From: Bacteroidetes bacterium UBA1935
GTDB lineage: Bacteria; Bacteroidota; Bacteroidia; Chitinophagales; Chitinophagaceae
Direction: 5' to 3'
NCBI GenBank assembly: GCA_002337045.1
Contig: DDFF01000013.1
Span: 1-64,000 of the forward strand
DNA: 64,000 nucleotides
Shown piece by piece: positions 42,439-51,700 of this stretch. Made by a program: the position numbers and the translations under genes. The notes beneath the pieces are model-generated. The model saw only the letters and a program-made list of their open reading frames with translations. It ran no database searches and was not told the DNA's origin. Position 1 is the stretch's first letter; each line of letters opens with the position of its first letter.

Positions 42439-42538
42439 TATGTATATACCTAATCTACTAATTTGTTCCATAATTTATATTATGTTAAGTAAATGAATCG
42501 CGAGAAAAGGGATATTGCTATCCCCTTAGTGTATGAAG

Positions 42539-44359
42539 TTACGACCGTACAGGAGCACTGTCATATTGTAAGAGGCTAAGGCTCTTATACAGACCGTCAG
42601 GTAAAGTCAATAGTTCACGATGAGTCCCCGATTCTTTAACCTTGCCATTTTCCAAGACGATAATCTTATCTGCATTGCGGATGGTACTGAGCCTGTGAGC
42701 AATCACAAACGATGTCCTTCCTTTCATCAGGTTATTCAAAGCATCCTGTACCCAAGCTTCAGATTCTGAATCCAATGAGCTGGTAGCCTCGTCCAGTATC
42801 AGAATTGCCGGGTCTTTCAAAATAGCCCTTGCTATGGCAATACGTTGCCTTTGTCCACCAGATAGTTTGATGCCGCGCTCGCCTACAACGGTTTCATATT
42901 GCTCAGGGAAGCTACTGATGAAATCATGCGCATTGGCTTTTCTTGCGGCTTCTTTTACTTCGTCAAGTGTTGCACCAGGTTTACCATAAGCTATGTTCTC
43001 AAATATTGTACCCCCGAAAAGCAATACATCCTGTGGTACCAGAGCCATTTGTTTGCGCAGTTGAGTTATTGGGATGCTGGTTGCATCAATACCATCAAAC
43101 AGTAGTTGGCCGGATTCTGGTTCGTAGAAACGAAGCAATAGTGCCGATAAGGTACTCTTACCTGCACCACTTGGACCTACAATAGCTATCTGCTCACCTG
43201 TCTGCGCATCTATTGTTACACCCTTCAAAACCTGTATTTCGGGGCGACTTGGGTAGGTAAATGCCACATTTTGCAAAGAAACCTTGCCCGAAAGCCTGTA
43301 TTTTTCATTAATTGGCTCGTTTTCAGTAGCTACGTCTTCCGGTACTTCTTTCAGTATTTCTCTTACGCGTTGTGTGGCACCCAAAGTTTTCTGTAGTTGG
43401 CTGTACAGATCGGCAAAGCCTGCCATTGTACCACCCACAAAAGCTGTATATACTACAAAAGCCGTCAGGTCACCAAAGGATAAAGTACCTGCCTGCATCA
43501 TGTTGGCACCAAACCAAACCACCAATACAATAGCACCAAATACACTGAACAGCATAAATGAGATGAAATATCCTCTGAACTGCCCGTTTTTAATGGCCGA
43601 TTTTACCACATTATTGATACTGCCTGTATAGCGGTTTATCTCATATTCCTCGTTGGCAAATGCCTTTACGTTGCTGATACCCTGTAGCGTTTCCTGTACG
43701 ATGGTGCCCGAATCTGCCAGCTGGTCTTGTGTGGTACGTGCCATCTTGCGGATGCGCTTGCTGAATACCAGAGCTATAACTATTATTACAGGTATCACTG
43801 ATAACATAATGAAAGCCAGTTTAGTAGATATGTAAAATATCAACCCAAGACCTACTAAAAGTGTCAATATTCCCCTTAGTAATTCGGCTAGCATCATGGT
43901 TACTGCTTCCTGTATTTGCGATACATCGGCACTGATACGGCTGGATAGTTCGCCCACCCGGCGTTGTGCAAAGAAGTTCATAGGCATGGTAATGAGGCGC
44001 TTGTAAATATCCTTGCGGAGATCTGCCAGGGCGTTTTCACCAACAGATGTAAAAAAGTATACTCTGAGGAATGAGATAACCATTTGTACTGTCAGTAGGC
44101 CTATCATACTAATGGCTATACCTGTGGGCGAAGCCAGAAACTCAACCGGCCTTTTGGTATTGGCACTATCAATGAGTTTTTTCAGAAAGTATGGGAAAGC
44201 CATTGTGGTAACACTGGATAGTGCTATTACTATCAGCCCGCCAATAAACTTGCCCATATAGGGCTTTATATATGAAAATATTAATAATCCCTCTTTAAGT
44301 GATTCTTTATTCAGCTTTGCTTTAGGAACATCTGCCATGTTTCTGTCGTGTCTCGCCAT
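42539..44359 (-). CDS. ABC exporter, fused membrane and ATPase domains (MsbA-like)
   Basis: A 606-residue type I ABC exporter half-transporter. Six membrane helices lie at about 35-330, and the ATPase domain (about 355-595) has Walker A GPSGAGKST (about 396-404), Q-loop VPQDVLLFGG, signature LSGGQRQRIAIARAI (about 498-512), Walker B ILILDEATSSLD and H-loop IAHRLS. It would work as a homodimer exporting lipid, lipid A or drug. Length and layout match MsbA/BmrA-like proteins of Bacteroidota. It is separated from the upstream S41 gene on the same strand by a terminator. Confidence 0.93.
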   Translation of the reverse strand: MARHDRNMADVPKAKLNKESLKEGLLIFSYIKPYMGKFIGGLIVIALSSVTTMAFPYFLKKLIDSANTKRPVEFLASPTGIAISMIGLLTVQMVISFLRVYFFTSVGENALADLRKDIYKRLITMPMNFFAQRRVGELSSRISADVSQIQEAVTMMLAELLRGILTLLVGLGLIFYISTKLAFIMLSVIPVIIVIALVFSKRIRKMARTTQDQLADSGTIVQETLQGISNVKAFANEEYEINRYTGSINNVVKSAIKNGQFRGYFISFMLFSVFGAIVLVVWFGANMMQAGTLSFGDLTAFVVYTAFVGGTMAGFADLYSQLQKTLGATQRVREILKEVPEDVATENEPINEKYRLSGKVSLQNVAFTYPSRPEIQVLKGVTIDAQTGEQIAIVGPSGAGKSTLSALLLRFYEPESGQLLFDGIDATSIPITQLRKQMALVPQDVLLFGGTIFENIAYGKPGATLDEVKEAARKANAHDFISSFPEQYETVVGERGIKLSGGQRQRIAIARAILKDPAILILDEATSSLDSESEAWVQDALNNLMKGRTSFVIAHRLSTIRNADKIIVLENGKVKESGTHRELLTLPDGLYKSLSLLQYDSAPVRS

Positions 44360-44384
44360 AAAACGCTTCCTTATTATATATGTA

Positions 44385-44416
44385 CAAAAATAAGCAGGCC
44401 TTTTCAGCCTGCTTAT
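44385..44416 (-). terminator. Terminator of the S41-like gene
   Basis: A 10-pair stem, ATAAGCAGGC (44390-44399) / GCCTGCTTAT (44407-44416), with a 7-nt loop. On the minus strand it is followed by five T residues (44389-44385). Confidence 0.85.
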
Positions 44417-44458
44417 AAGATATCGGTAAACGAAGTCTATTTGTCGGTCAAGGCAATG

Positions 44459-45490
44459 CTATCTGCCCCAGATATTGTCGATAGCAGCTTCTATAATGGT
44501 GTCTTTACCGGCAGCCTCGTCTGTAGCGGTTGTGTGTATTGTACTATCGGGTGCCACGCCATCATTCATAAAGAACCCACCTGCGGTGCGTACCTTAGTA
44601 GACGGGAAGGTAAGAATCCAACTGTTTGATAGTTCGTAAGATGTAGTCAATCCGCAATTACCACCTCCAGTAGTATCGCCCATTGTACGAACATTGAAGA
44701 AGCCCTGGCTACCTGTAGCAAACAGATTGCCCACACCTAGCATGCCTCTGTTAGTAAGTACCCTTATCTTTTTGGCAAACTTCTTCTCATTGTTCTTATC
44801 CATAAATGTGCCTACGTAGTCAGTAAAATCATCTCTTGCAGGCCCTTTTTTGTAGGCCGATTGGTAGAGGTAAACACTGTAATCATACCCTGCAGTATCG
44901 TAGCCCATGTGCTTGAAGAGTGTAAACATGTTATCGTATTTACCCCCGGGATTGTTCCTTACATCCAATATCAAACCTTTCTTTCCACCTAAACCTTTAA
45001 GTCTGTCAATCACTACATTTATTTGAGCATCAGTTACATCCTGATTGAAATCTCCATAATATATATACCCACAAGAGTCTATCACTTTGTACAACAGCGG
45101 ACCTGTTTTTTCAGCTCCAAGCCAATATGTTTTCTCCAAAAGCTGTTTGTTGAAGTTCTCTTTGTAGAATGTTTGCTTTTTGTAATAAGACTGTGCAAAT
45201 CCTGCATTCAATGAAATACCATCGTCCTGCAAAATGTTCAGCATTTGCGAAAGCGTATCGTATACCTGTTGGGTATTGAACGTATCTGCAATTTTGAACA
45301 TGTATTCATTATGTATAGAATCCCAGTCAATACCTTTACTTTCAAAGTAGGCATAGCCGGTATTCATTTTAGACCACACTTCTTCAAACAATTGTGTGGG
45401 GCTATACTTTTTAGGCTTCGGCATCATCAGCCTTTCGCAAGACGCAAAAGCTAATGCCATAAAAAGGAATAGATATATGTATTTTTTCAT
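44459..45490 (-). CDS. S41-family peptidase-like lipoprotein, catalytic serine apparently absent
   Basis: A 343-residue protein with a lipoprotein signal (lipobox AFASC, Cys18). The N-terminal helical segment FEEVWSKMNTGYAYFESKG (35-53) and the core LDVRNNPGG (175-183) are hallmarks of the C-terminal-processing/S41 (tail-specific) protease family. The strand-loop that normally carries the nucleophile (RGTxSAAE or similar) reads RGMLGVGNLF (248-257), so Gly252 sits where Ser is expected. The following GDTTGGG block (271-277) is normal. There is no clear PDZ domain. It probably binds rather than cleaves peptides. The gene starts 11 bp after a beta-barrel-like gene. Confidence 0.83.
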   Translation of the reverse strand: MKKYIYLFLFMALAFASCERLMMPKPKKYSPTQLFEEVWSKMNTGYAYFESKGIDWDSIHNEYMFKIADTFNTQQVYDTLSQMLNILQDDGISLNAGFAQSYYKKQTFYKENFNKQLLEKTYWLGAEKTGPLLYKVIDSCGYIYYGDFNQDVTDAQINVVIDRLKGLGGKKGLILDVRNNPGGKYDNMFTLFKHMGYDTAGYDYSVYLYQSAYKKGPARDDFTDYVGTFMDKNNEKKFAKKIRVLTNRGMLGVGNLFATGSQGFFNVRTMGDTTGGGNCGLTTSYELSNSWILTFPSTKVRTAGGFFMNDGVAPDSTIHTTATDEAAGKDTIIEAAIDNIWGR

Positions 45491-45501
45491 AAAACGATTC
45501 G

Positions 45502-46341
45502 CTAGTAGTTGAACTGGTAATTAAGCATGAACGTATGTTCGGCAGTATAAACTTTTTCGCCGCTACCACCTTTCATGGTGTAGTAATCCCATTGGTAGGT
45601 AAACTTCAGCTTATTACCATTTTTCAGCGGGTACAGGATGTGCAACCTGCTGTTGATACGCATGTATTTGCCAAAAGCCGTGATACCGTTGTTGGCAAAC
45701 ATCTGTGTCAGCGCCTTGTTTGTCGGTCCCACACCTTCACTTACATTCATATAAGATGGGCGGGATGTATTGGTAAAAAACGGAATGCTCAGATCCCAGA
45801 TGATGTGCCCTCGCCTGCCCGAGAATGTCTGTTCACGTGCTACCTTTCCTGTAAGCCCCACACTTATAGCATATTCATATACATTACCGGTATTAGCCAA
45901 TGCAGGTGCATAACGATGCCCGAACAATGTAGAGAACAAAGCCCCTGCCCTTACATCATATATATTCTCATCCAGCACGGCGAGTTTGTACATATGCCTA
46001 TAGTCCATAAAGGCCTTGTAGTATTTTATCTTCTGGTTTACCAGTTCATCGCTCTTACGTTCCATATTGAGCATTGAGCCCTGAAACATAAGTTCTGTAT
46101 ATTTTACATCATTGATTTTTGTATTTGATATACAGGCAGCTACCCCTATTTTATCGTAGCGTTTTGAAGACAATACTTCATCATAAAAACTCTGATAAGT
46201 AGTACCTACACCAAACCCCAGGTAACGCGCATATTCTTTCTTGGAAAGTATCCCCTCGTCTTCAGATATGTTTTGCGCATTTGCGCTAACTGCCATACAA
46301 GATAAGAGAAGCACGGGAAGACCTCTCGTCAATAATTTCAT
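45502..46341 (-). CDS. Secreted hypothetical protein, probable outer-membrane protein
   Basis: A 279-residue protein with a clear signal peptide (about 1-22, ending SANAQ). The mature part is rich in aromatic and Gly residues with alternating strands near the end (KLKFTYQWDYYTMKGG, HTFMLNYQFNY) and a C-terminal Tyr, as in outer-membrane beta-barrels. No named family is recognised. It lies 11 bp upstream of the S41-like lipoprotein gene on the same strand, so the two probably form a transcript. An upstream ilvE terminator isolates the pair. Confidence 0.72.
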   Translation of the reverse strand: MKLLTRGLPVLLLSCMAVSANAQNISEDEGILSKKEYARYLGFGVGTTYQSFYDEVLSSKRYDKIGVAACISNTKINDVKYTELMFQGSMLNMERKSDELVNQKIKYYKAFMDYRHMYKLAVLDENIYDVRAGALFSTLFGHRYAPALANTGNVYEYAISVGLTGKVAREQTFSGRRGHIIWDLSIPFFTNTSRPSYMNVSEGVGPTNKALTQMFANNGITAFGKYMRINSRLHILYPLKNGNKLKFTYQWDYYTMKGGSGEKVYTAEHTFMLNYQFNY

Positions 46342-46393
46342 ATTGAAAATTTGAAACGTAATATTAACAAATTATGCGGACGAAATGAAGACT

Positions 46394-46428
46394 AAAAAAG
46401 CCTTATACGTAGTGTACAAGGCTTTTTT
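46394..46428 (-). terminator. Terminator of ilvE
   Basis: An 11-pair stem, AAAAAAGCCTT (46394-46404) / AAGGCTTTTTT (46418-46428). The A/T arms give a U-tract in either direction. It lies 23 bp after the ilvE stop on the minus strand. Confidence 0.85.
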
Positions 46429-46450
46429 GAATATTTGTGAGTGAGGGAGA

Positions 46451-47512
46451 TTATGCCTTCACAATCCATTCGTGTGTATCTGCTATTTTGCCATAGCGGA
46501 TGTTGTTCATTTCCTGTTTTACCCATTCAGATATACCCCAGTCTTCCTGTGGCAGCACCATGTGCATATCATGATAAGTAAGCTCTGCAATGTGAGAAAT
46601 AGATGCGGCAGTACCTGTACCGAAAGCTTCTTTCAGCTGGTGGTTTTTGTATGCTTCAGCTATTTCGTCAATGCTCAGCGGGCGCTCCTCTACTGTTACG
46701 CCTTTTTCACGCAGCAGTGTGATAACGCTGTCGCGGGTAACACCTGCCAGAATAGTTTCGCTCAGTTCTGGGGTGATAACCTTATCGCCGATAACGAAGA
46801 ACACATTCATTGTACCGATTTCCTGTACATATTTATGTTCAAAACCATCTGTCCACAGTATCTGGTCGTAGCCCATTTTGCGGATTTGTGCTGTTGGGTA
46901 CATACTTGCACCGTAGTTGCCCGCCGCTTTTGTGAAGCCGATACCACCCGGGAACGCACGTACATACTCATCCTGTACATATATAGATACAGGCTTTGCG
47001 TAGTAAGGACCCGCAGGGCTTGTTATTATAAGGAAAGTGAATTTCTCAGCAGGTTTTACACCAATGAACTCGTCTGTAGCTATCATGAACGGACGCAGGT
47101 ACAGCGAAGTACCTTCTTCAGTTGGTATCCAATCTTTATCGAGGCTTACCAGTGAGCGCATACCATCTACGAAGATTTCTTCCGGTACAGCAGGCATGCC
47201 CATACGTTCCGCAGAGCGGTTCATACGTTTCCAGTTGTCGTACGGACGGAAGATTACAGGTTCGCCCTCTTGATTTTTGTAAGCTTTTACACCTTCAAAG
47301 ATAGCCTGGCCGTAGTGCATAAATGTAGTCGCAGGGCTCAATTGAAGACTATCGAAAGGAACGATTTCCGGTTGTTTCCACTCGCCGTTTTCATAGTGGG
47401 CAACCAGCATGTGGTCTGCGTAAAGCTTACCAAACTGGATGTTATTTAAATCCAACTCCTGAATCCGGCTTTTTTCTACTTTTCTCACCTTTATATCCAT
47501 AGCGGAAACCAT
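46451..47512 (-). CDS. ilvE: Branched-chain amino acid aminotransferase
   Basis: A 353-residue fold-type IV PLP enzyme that transaminates Val, Leu and Ile with 2-oxoglutarate. The N-terminal FGKLYADHMLVAHYENGEW block is typical of the Bacteroidota type. AIFEGVKAYKN, LYLRPFMIAT, the PLP-lysine-bearing KAAGNYGASMYP (about 195-206) and GTAASISHI are intact. Two ATGs are possible, 47512 and 47500; a near-consensus -7 box (TTTCTTTG, minus strand, 47532-47539) allows either. It is monocistronic, with a terminator after it, and divergent from the gene pair ending in recQ. Confidence 0.96.
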   Translation of the reverse strand: MVSAMDIKVRKVEKSRIQELDLNNIQFGKLYADHMLVAHYENGEWKQPEIVPFDSLQLSPATTFMHYGQAIFEGVKAYKNQEGEPVIFRPYDNWKRMNRSAERMGMPAVPEEIFVDGMRSLVSLDKDWIPTEEGTSLYLRPFMIATDEFIGVKPAEKFTFLIITSPAGPYYAKPVSIYVQDEYVRAFPGGIGFTKAAGNYGASMYPTAQIRKMGYDQILWTDGFEHKYVQEIGTMNVFFVIGDKVITPELSETILAGVTRDSVITLLREKGVTVEERPLSIDEIAEAYKNHQLKEAFGTGTAASISHIAELTYHDMHMVLPQEDWGISEWVKQEMNNIRYGKIADTHEWIVKA

Positions 47513-47597
47513 ATAAACGTTTAATTTCGTGCAAAGAAACGAAAAATAACTGTAAAGCCGAAGCGCATAGAAGCCTGAGGCCTGTTAATCACTTGTT

Positions 47598-48062
47598 ATG
47601 CCAGCGATACCCGATATAATTCAGTCTGATATAGTTAACACAAATATAGATGCGTATTGGGCTACCCTGCCCGACGGGCTTCCTGCATCTGCTGTGAGGG
47701 TATTGGTGGTAACACAACCCTATGCAGCAGGCAGTGCCGAAGAAACACAATTGCAAAAGATACTGCAGGCATGTAAGCTTGATCAGGCAGACCATTATAT
47801 ACATCAGCTGCAGCAACCGATAGCGTGGCACCAATTCAGGGATAAATTGAACCCTAAGGCTGTATTGCTTTTTGGTGTGTTTCCGCAGCAATTGGGTGTA
47901 TCGGCTATGTTCAGCCTATACTACCCTAACAAGTTTGACGGGGCTATCTGGGTGCCATCCATCTCTATTGCAGAAATGGAAAAACACCCTGATACCAAAA
48001 AGCAACTGTGGGTAGATGGCCTGAAACCTGTGTTTGTAGATAAAACCTACGGTGATATATAA
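47598..48062 (+). CDS. Hypothetical protein upstream of recQ (154 aa)
   Basis: An unrecognised cytoplasmic protein with no signal or membrane segment. It shows alternating strands and helices (VRVLVVTQPYA, KAVLLFGVFPQQLG, FDGAIWVPSISIAEME) consistent with a small alpha/beta Rossmann-like fold. The pattern loosely recalls the psi subunit (HolD) of DNA polymerase III and uracil-DNA-glycosylase-like folds, but I cannot support that identity. It ends 2 bp before the TTG start of recQ, so the two are co-transcribed and a role in DNA metabolism is plausible. Confidence 0.72.
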   Translation: MPAIPDIIQSDIVNTNIDAYWATLPDGLPASAVRVLVVTQPYAAGSAEETQLQKILQACKLDQADHYIHQLQQPIAWHQFRDKLNPKAVLLFGVFPQQLGVSAMFSLYYPNKFDGAIWVPSISIAEMEKHPDTKKQLWVDGLKPVFVDKTYGDI

Positions 48063-48064
48063 GT

Positions 48065-49957
48065 TTGGCAACTACAAAAGACATATTAAAGCAGTATTGG
48101 GGGTACGATGCTTTTCGGGGAAATCAGGAATCTATAATTAATGATGTACTGGACGGAAAGGATATCCTTGCACTGATGCCCACAGGTGGTGGCAAGTCTA
48201 TCTGCTATCAGGTACCTGCTATTGCGATGGATGGTATGTGTCTGGTGGTTTCTCCGCTTGTAGCACTAATGCAAGACCAGGTAGCAAGGCTGAAAGGAAT
48301 TGGTATTGGGGCTGCATGTATACACGCGGGCATGTCTTACAATGCGGTGAAGCATTTGCTGCAGAATGCCATGCATGGTGCATATAAACTCTTGTATGTT
48401 TCTCCTGAAAGATTACAGTCTGACCAGTTTAATGAGTTCCTACCCGAGCTCGATATCAGCTTTATCGCGGTTGATGAAGCGCACTGTGTATCGCAATGGG
48501 GGCACGACTTCCGTCCCGATTATCTGAAAATAGCGTCTTTAAGACAAGTATTTAGAGATGTGCCCATATTGGCGTTGACGGCAACAGCCACTACGTCTGT
48601 ACAAAATGATATTGCAATACAGTTGCAACTAAAGCAACCACTACTCTATACCCAAAGCTTTGAACGGAAGAATATAGAATACGTAGTCAGCTATAGTGAA
48701 AATAAGAATCCTGCATTACTACACTTGTTGCAAAACAGCAGGTCGTCGAATATAATATACTGTCGCAGTCGTAGGCAGACTGAAGTGTTGGTAAAGTATC
48801 TGGCACAGGAACAGTTGCCTGCAGTAGCCTATCATGCAGGTATGGCAAAAGATAAACGCAATGCCGCACAGGAGGCTTGGATGCGAAATGCTGTGCCGAT
48901 CATTGTGGCTACTACTGCATTCGGTATGGGGATAGATAAACCTGATGTGGAGCTGGTAGTGAATTATGACGCTCCCGAACATCTGGAGGCTTACTATCAG
49001 GAGGCTGGACGTGCAGGCAGAAACGGGCAAGCGTCAAAATCTGTTATCCTGTATAATAATACAGACATCAACAGGCTGCAGCGCAGTACGGATATATTGT
49101 TTCCCCCTGCAGAATACCTGCGGCATGTATATCAATGTGTAGCAGAGTACCTGCACATTGCGATAGGTACAGAGCCATACAGGTATTATGATTTTGAACT
49201 GAAAGACTTCTGCGAAAAGTTTAAGCTGGATGCGTCTGTTGCTTCCAGTGCTTTGAAGTTGCTGGAACAGGAAGGCTTGTGGACATTGACAGATGCTGTA
49301 TTCAGCCCGCCGACTATATTTATAAATGTAAACAGGGCTGAATTGGATGAGGTAATAAATGCATATCCAGAACTCGGTTATACCATTACTACACTGCTGC
49401 GGTTGTATGGTAGTTTGTTTCAGTACCCGACTGCAATCAGGTTGTTTGCCATAGCAAGGCAAATGAAATGCAAGATGGATGACGCAGAAAAACTACTTAA
49501 TCGTCTGGATGCAATGGGCATTATAGAATATGCCAAACAGAAAGACGGCCCGCAGATGTTCTTCCATCATTACAGGGTAGATAGTAAGCAACTTATCATA
49601 GATACAAACAGAATTAACAAGCTCAAGAAACGGCACGAGGAACGTACGCTTGCTATGATAAACTATCTGGAAAATGATACAATCTGCCGCTCAAAAATCA
49701 TGTTGGCATATTTTGATGAAGAGCTGCAACATGCTTGCGGGCATTGTGACGTGTGTTTAAATAATCAATCAAAAGTAATTGATAATCAGTCGATAGCAGA
49801 TAGTGTATTGGGTTTGTTAAGTGAACCTAAACACAGCACTGCAATCATCACTTCCCTACCCGACTACAGCAGGGATAAAATAATATCAGCCATACGAAGT
49901 ATGGCTGATGAGAAGATAATATTGATAGAAGCCAATGGCTTTATCCGCAAGCTTTAA
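48065..49957 (+). CDS. recQ: ATP-dependent DNA helicase RecQ
   Basis: A 630-residue 3'-5' helicase. Start TTG 48065 (MATTKDILKQYWGYDAF) sits immediately before the RecQ motif 0. Walker A is MPTGGGKS (about 39-46), the DEAH box VDEAHCVSQWGHDFR (about 136-150), and motifs V and VI are FGMGIDKPDV and YYQEAGRAGRNG. The RecQ-Ct zinc site uses Cys in CRSKIMLAYF and CGHCDVC (about 535-565). After it only about 60 residues remain and they do not look like an HRDC domain, so this is a short RecQ form. It overlaps the convergent T9SS protein gene by 4 bp. Confidence 0.95.
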   Translation: MATTKDILKQYWGYDAFRGNQESIINDVLDGKDILALMPTGGGKSICYQVPAIAMDGMCLVVSPLVALMQDQVARLKGIGIGAACIHAGMSYNAVKHLLQNAMHGAYKLLYVSPERLQSDQFNEFLPELDISFIAVDEAHCVSQWGHDFRPDYLKIASLRQVFRDVPILALTATATTSVQNDIAIQLQLKQPLLYTQSFERKNIEYVVSYSENKNPALLHLLQNSRSSNIIYCRSRRQTEVLVKYLAQEQLPAVAYHAGMAKDKRNAAQEAWMRNAVPIIVATTAFGMGIDKPDVELVVNYDAPEHLEAYYQEAGRAGRNGQASKSVILYNNTDINRLQRSTDILFPPAEYLRHVYQCVAEYLHIAIGTEPYRYYDFELKDFCEKFKLDASVASSALKLLEQEGLWTLTDAVFSPPTIFINVNRAELDEVINAYPELGYTITTLLRLYGSLFQYPTAIRLFAIARQMKCKMDDAEKLLNRLDAMGIIEYAKQKDGPQMFFHHYRVDSKQLIIDTNRINKLKKRHEERTLAMINYLENDTICRSKIMLAYFDEELQHACGHCDVCLNNQSKVIDNQSIADSVLGLLSEPKHSTAIITSLPDYSRDKIISAIRSMADEKIILIEANGFIRKL

Positions 49958-51036
49958 TCTTTCATGATGGCAGCAGCTGCACGTTCATTGTCGTGTTGCA
50001 ATACTGCCATATAGTTCCCTTTTGCAAGGTTCGAAACATCAAGTTTTGATGTATTGTTGTAATTGGCAACAATCCTGCCCTGCATGTCGCAAATCGCAAC
50101 AGTGTAGTTTTGCCAGCTAGCAGGTACATCTATATTAACAGTACCGTTAGCAGGATTTGGATATGCTTTCAGTACTTGCAATGCAGGTGCTTGCTCTACA
50201 TTCAGCAAACCCGGACGATACTGGTCGCGGTAGCGTACACTTGTAATAGTTTCAGTAGTGCCAGTGATGTTTGCCGTTACCCATAATACAGGATAATGTT
50301 CGCCTGCTGCCAGCCATTTATACTCTACAGTGTTCCTTGGTATTCCCATAGCAGGTAGCGGGCTGATGGTGAAGCTGTCAATTTCACGGATTTCTGAACG
50401 TACGCGAATACAGTTTACCGCAGTGGTAAAGAACGGAGTTTTAATGGTACCCCAACCATCTACCGTAGTTTTACGATAACCTTTTTGTCTTACACTACCC
50501 AATGATGCCAGGCTGAATTTCAAATCGAACGTAGTGCTGTCGTTCGTTACACCATAGTCTAACGGGAATTTATAAATCTCATCTTCGTCCTGATAAGCGG
50601 CAGGAGTTGGAATGCCACTGATGGTAGCACCAAAGCCTTCTGCTACGAAACGGGATGGAGATGTTTTCTTGTTGTAGAATGTGTACATGTTTTTGATAGA
50701 CACCGGCAGGCTGATTGGCAACCCCGCAGGTGTAGGAAAGCTGTCTGCAACTTTATAGCCATAGGCTGTTGGCGATATCACAACCGCAAAAGCGATATTG
50801 ACGGTAGCTGCCAACTGATAATTAGCTACTGTTTGTGATACAGGTACAAGGCTGCTATAGTCCCATGCATAGTTGGTGCCTGTATTACTGAGTGTAATAC
50901 CCGAAGAGGCAGCAGTTGTAGCACTACTTCGCAGTGTATCGCCTACAACAGGCATATCTGTTGCTGTGATTTGTATCTGTGCACTGGCAGCAGATGCTAA
51001 TAGGATTGATAGTATAGATAAGTAAGCTTGCTTCAT
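49954..51036 (-). CDS. T9SS type A sorting domain-containing secreted protein
   Basis: A 360-residue exported protein. It has a signal peptide (about 1-19, ending ASAQ), a beta-rich passenger with no recognised catalytic motif (about 20-285), and a C-terminal type IX secretion sorting domain (about 290-360). That domain begins AYPNPANGTVNIDVP and contains the VAICDMQGRIV and LAKGNYMAVLQ blocks of T9SS type A signals. It should be exported across the outer membrane and attached to the surface or released. The passenger contains several Thr/Ser-rich strands. Its stop overlaps recQ by 4 bp. Confidence 0.9.
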   Translation of the reverse strand: MKQAYLSILSILLASAASAQIQITATDMPVVGDTLRSSATTAASSGITLSNTGTNYAWDYSSLVPVSQTVANYQLAATVNIAFAVVISPTAYGYKVADSFPTPAGLPISLPVSIKNMYTFYNKKTSPSRFVAEGFGATISGIPTPAAYQDEDEIYKFPLDYGVTNDSTTFDLKFSLASLGSVRQKGYRKTTVDGWGTIKTPFFTTAVNCIRVRSEIREIDSFTISPLPAMGIPRNTVEYKWLAAGEHYPVLWVTANITGTTETITSVRYRDQYRPGLLNVEQAPALQVLKAYPNPANGTVNIDVPASWQNYTVAICDMQGRIVANYNNTSKLDVSNLAKGNYMAVLQHDNERAAAAIMKD

Positions 51037-51131
51037 ATTGTAAAGTTGTGTAGTACAATAGTATCGAATATTAAAGAATATAGCAATGTCATTAACAATT
51101 AGCTAAATGAGAAAAGTAGTATTTTGGCGGT

Positions 51132-51587
51132 ATGATTAATAAGCGGCTGATATTGTTCGGGGTAATGCTTGCAGTACTGATGTTGGTGTTGCAGTTGGCC
51201 CAGTATCGCTTCATTATATTAGAACACTCTGCAGAATTGTATGCTGGAATTGTGGCTGTGGTATTTGTGGTATTGGGTATAGTGATGGGCAGGAAGCTAA
51301 CCACCCCCAAAGAAGTAGTTGTAGAAAAACTGGTACCGGTTGCCGTTAATCAATCAGCCCCATTTGCTGTAAACGAACAAGTGCTGGAAAAATTGAATAT
51401 CAGTAAACGCGAGCATGAGATATTATTATTAATAGCACAGGGGCTCAGTAATCAGGAAATTGCCGATAAGACATTTGTGTCTATTAATACTGTAAAAACA
51501 CATGTGTCTAATTTGTTATTGAAGCTGGATGCCAAACGAAGAGCACAGGCTATCCAGAAAGCAAGAGAGCTGAACCTGATACCATGA
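51132..51587 (+). CDS. Membrane-tethered LuxR-family transcriptional regulator
   Basis: A 151-residue protein with two N-terminal membrane helices (about 7-27 and 36-54), a short linker (55-88) and a C-terminal GerE/LuxR helix-turn-helix (about 90-148: ISKREHEILLLIAQGLSNQEIA, in parts, and SINTVKTHVSNLLLKL). It carries no receiver, PAS or TPR sensor domain, so it would act as a membrane-bound one-component regulator, with the membrane or a partner protein as the signal. It is divergent from the T9SS protein gene and 113 bp upstream of the DUF4199 membrane protein gene, a plausible target. Confidence 0.85.
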   Translation: MINKRLILFGVMLAVLMLVLQLAQYRFIILEHSAELYAGIVAVVFVVLGIVMGRKLTTPKEVVVEKLVPVAVNQSAPFAVNEQVLEKLNISKREHEILLLIAQGLSNQEIADKTFVSINTVKTHVSNLLLKLDAKRRAQAIQKARELNLIP

Positions 51588-51700
51588 TACTACCCTGCAA
51601 AAGCATGAAAACGGGCTGTAAATACCAAAATCACCCTAAAGTATGACGATGAAATGAGGCTACAGGCCTTAATTCGCATCAAAATCTAAAAACAAGTATT

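Noticed and set aside
42507..42527. Hairpin AAGGGATA / TATCCCCTT between convergent genes as a terminator
   Set aside because: The stem has a bulge and lacks a T-tract on either strand.
46472..47155. Long plus-strand open frame (227 codons) opposite ilvE
   Set aside because: It lies wholly antisense to a clear branched-chain aminotransferase gene and its translation is rich in Cys, Tyr and Phe without motifs, as expected of a shadow frame.
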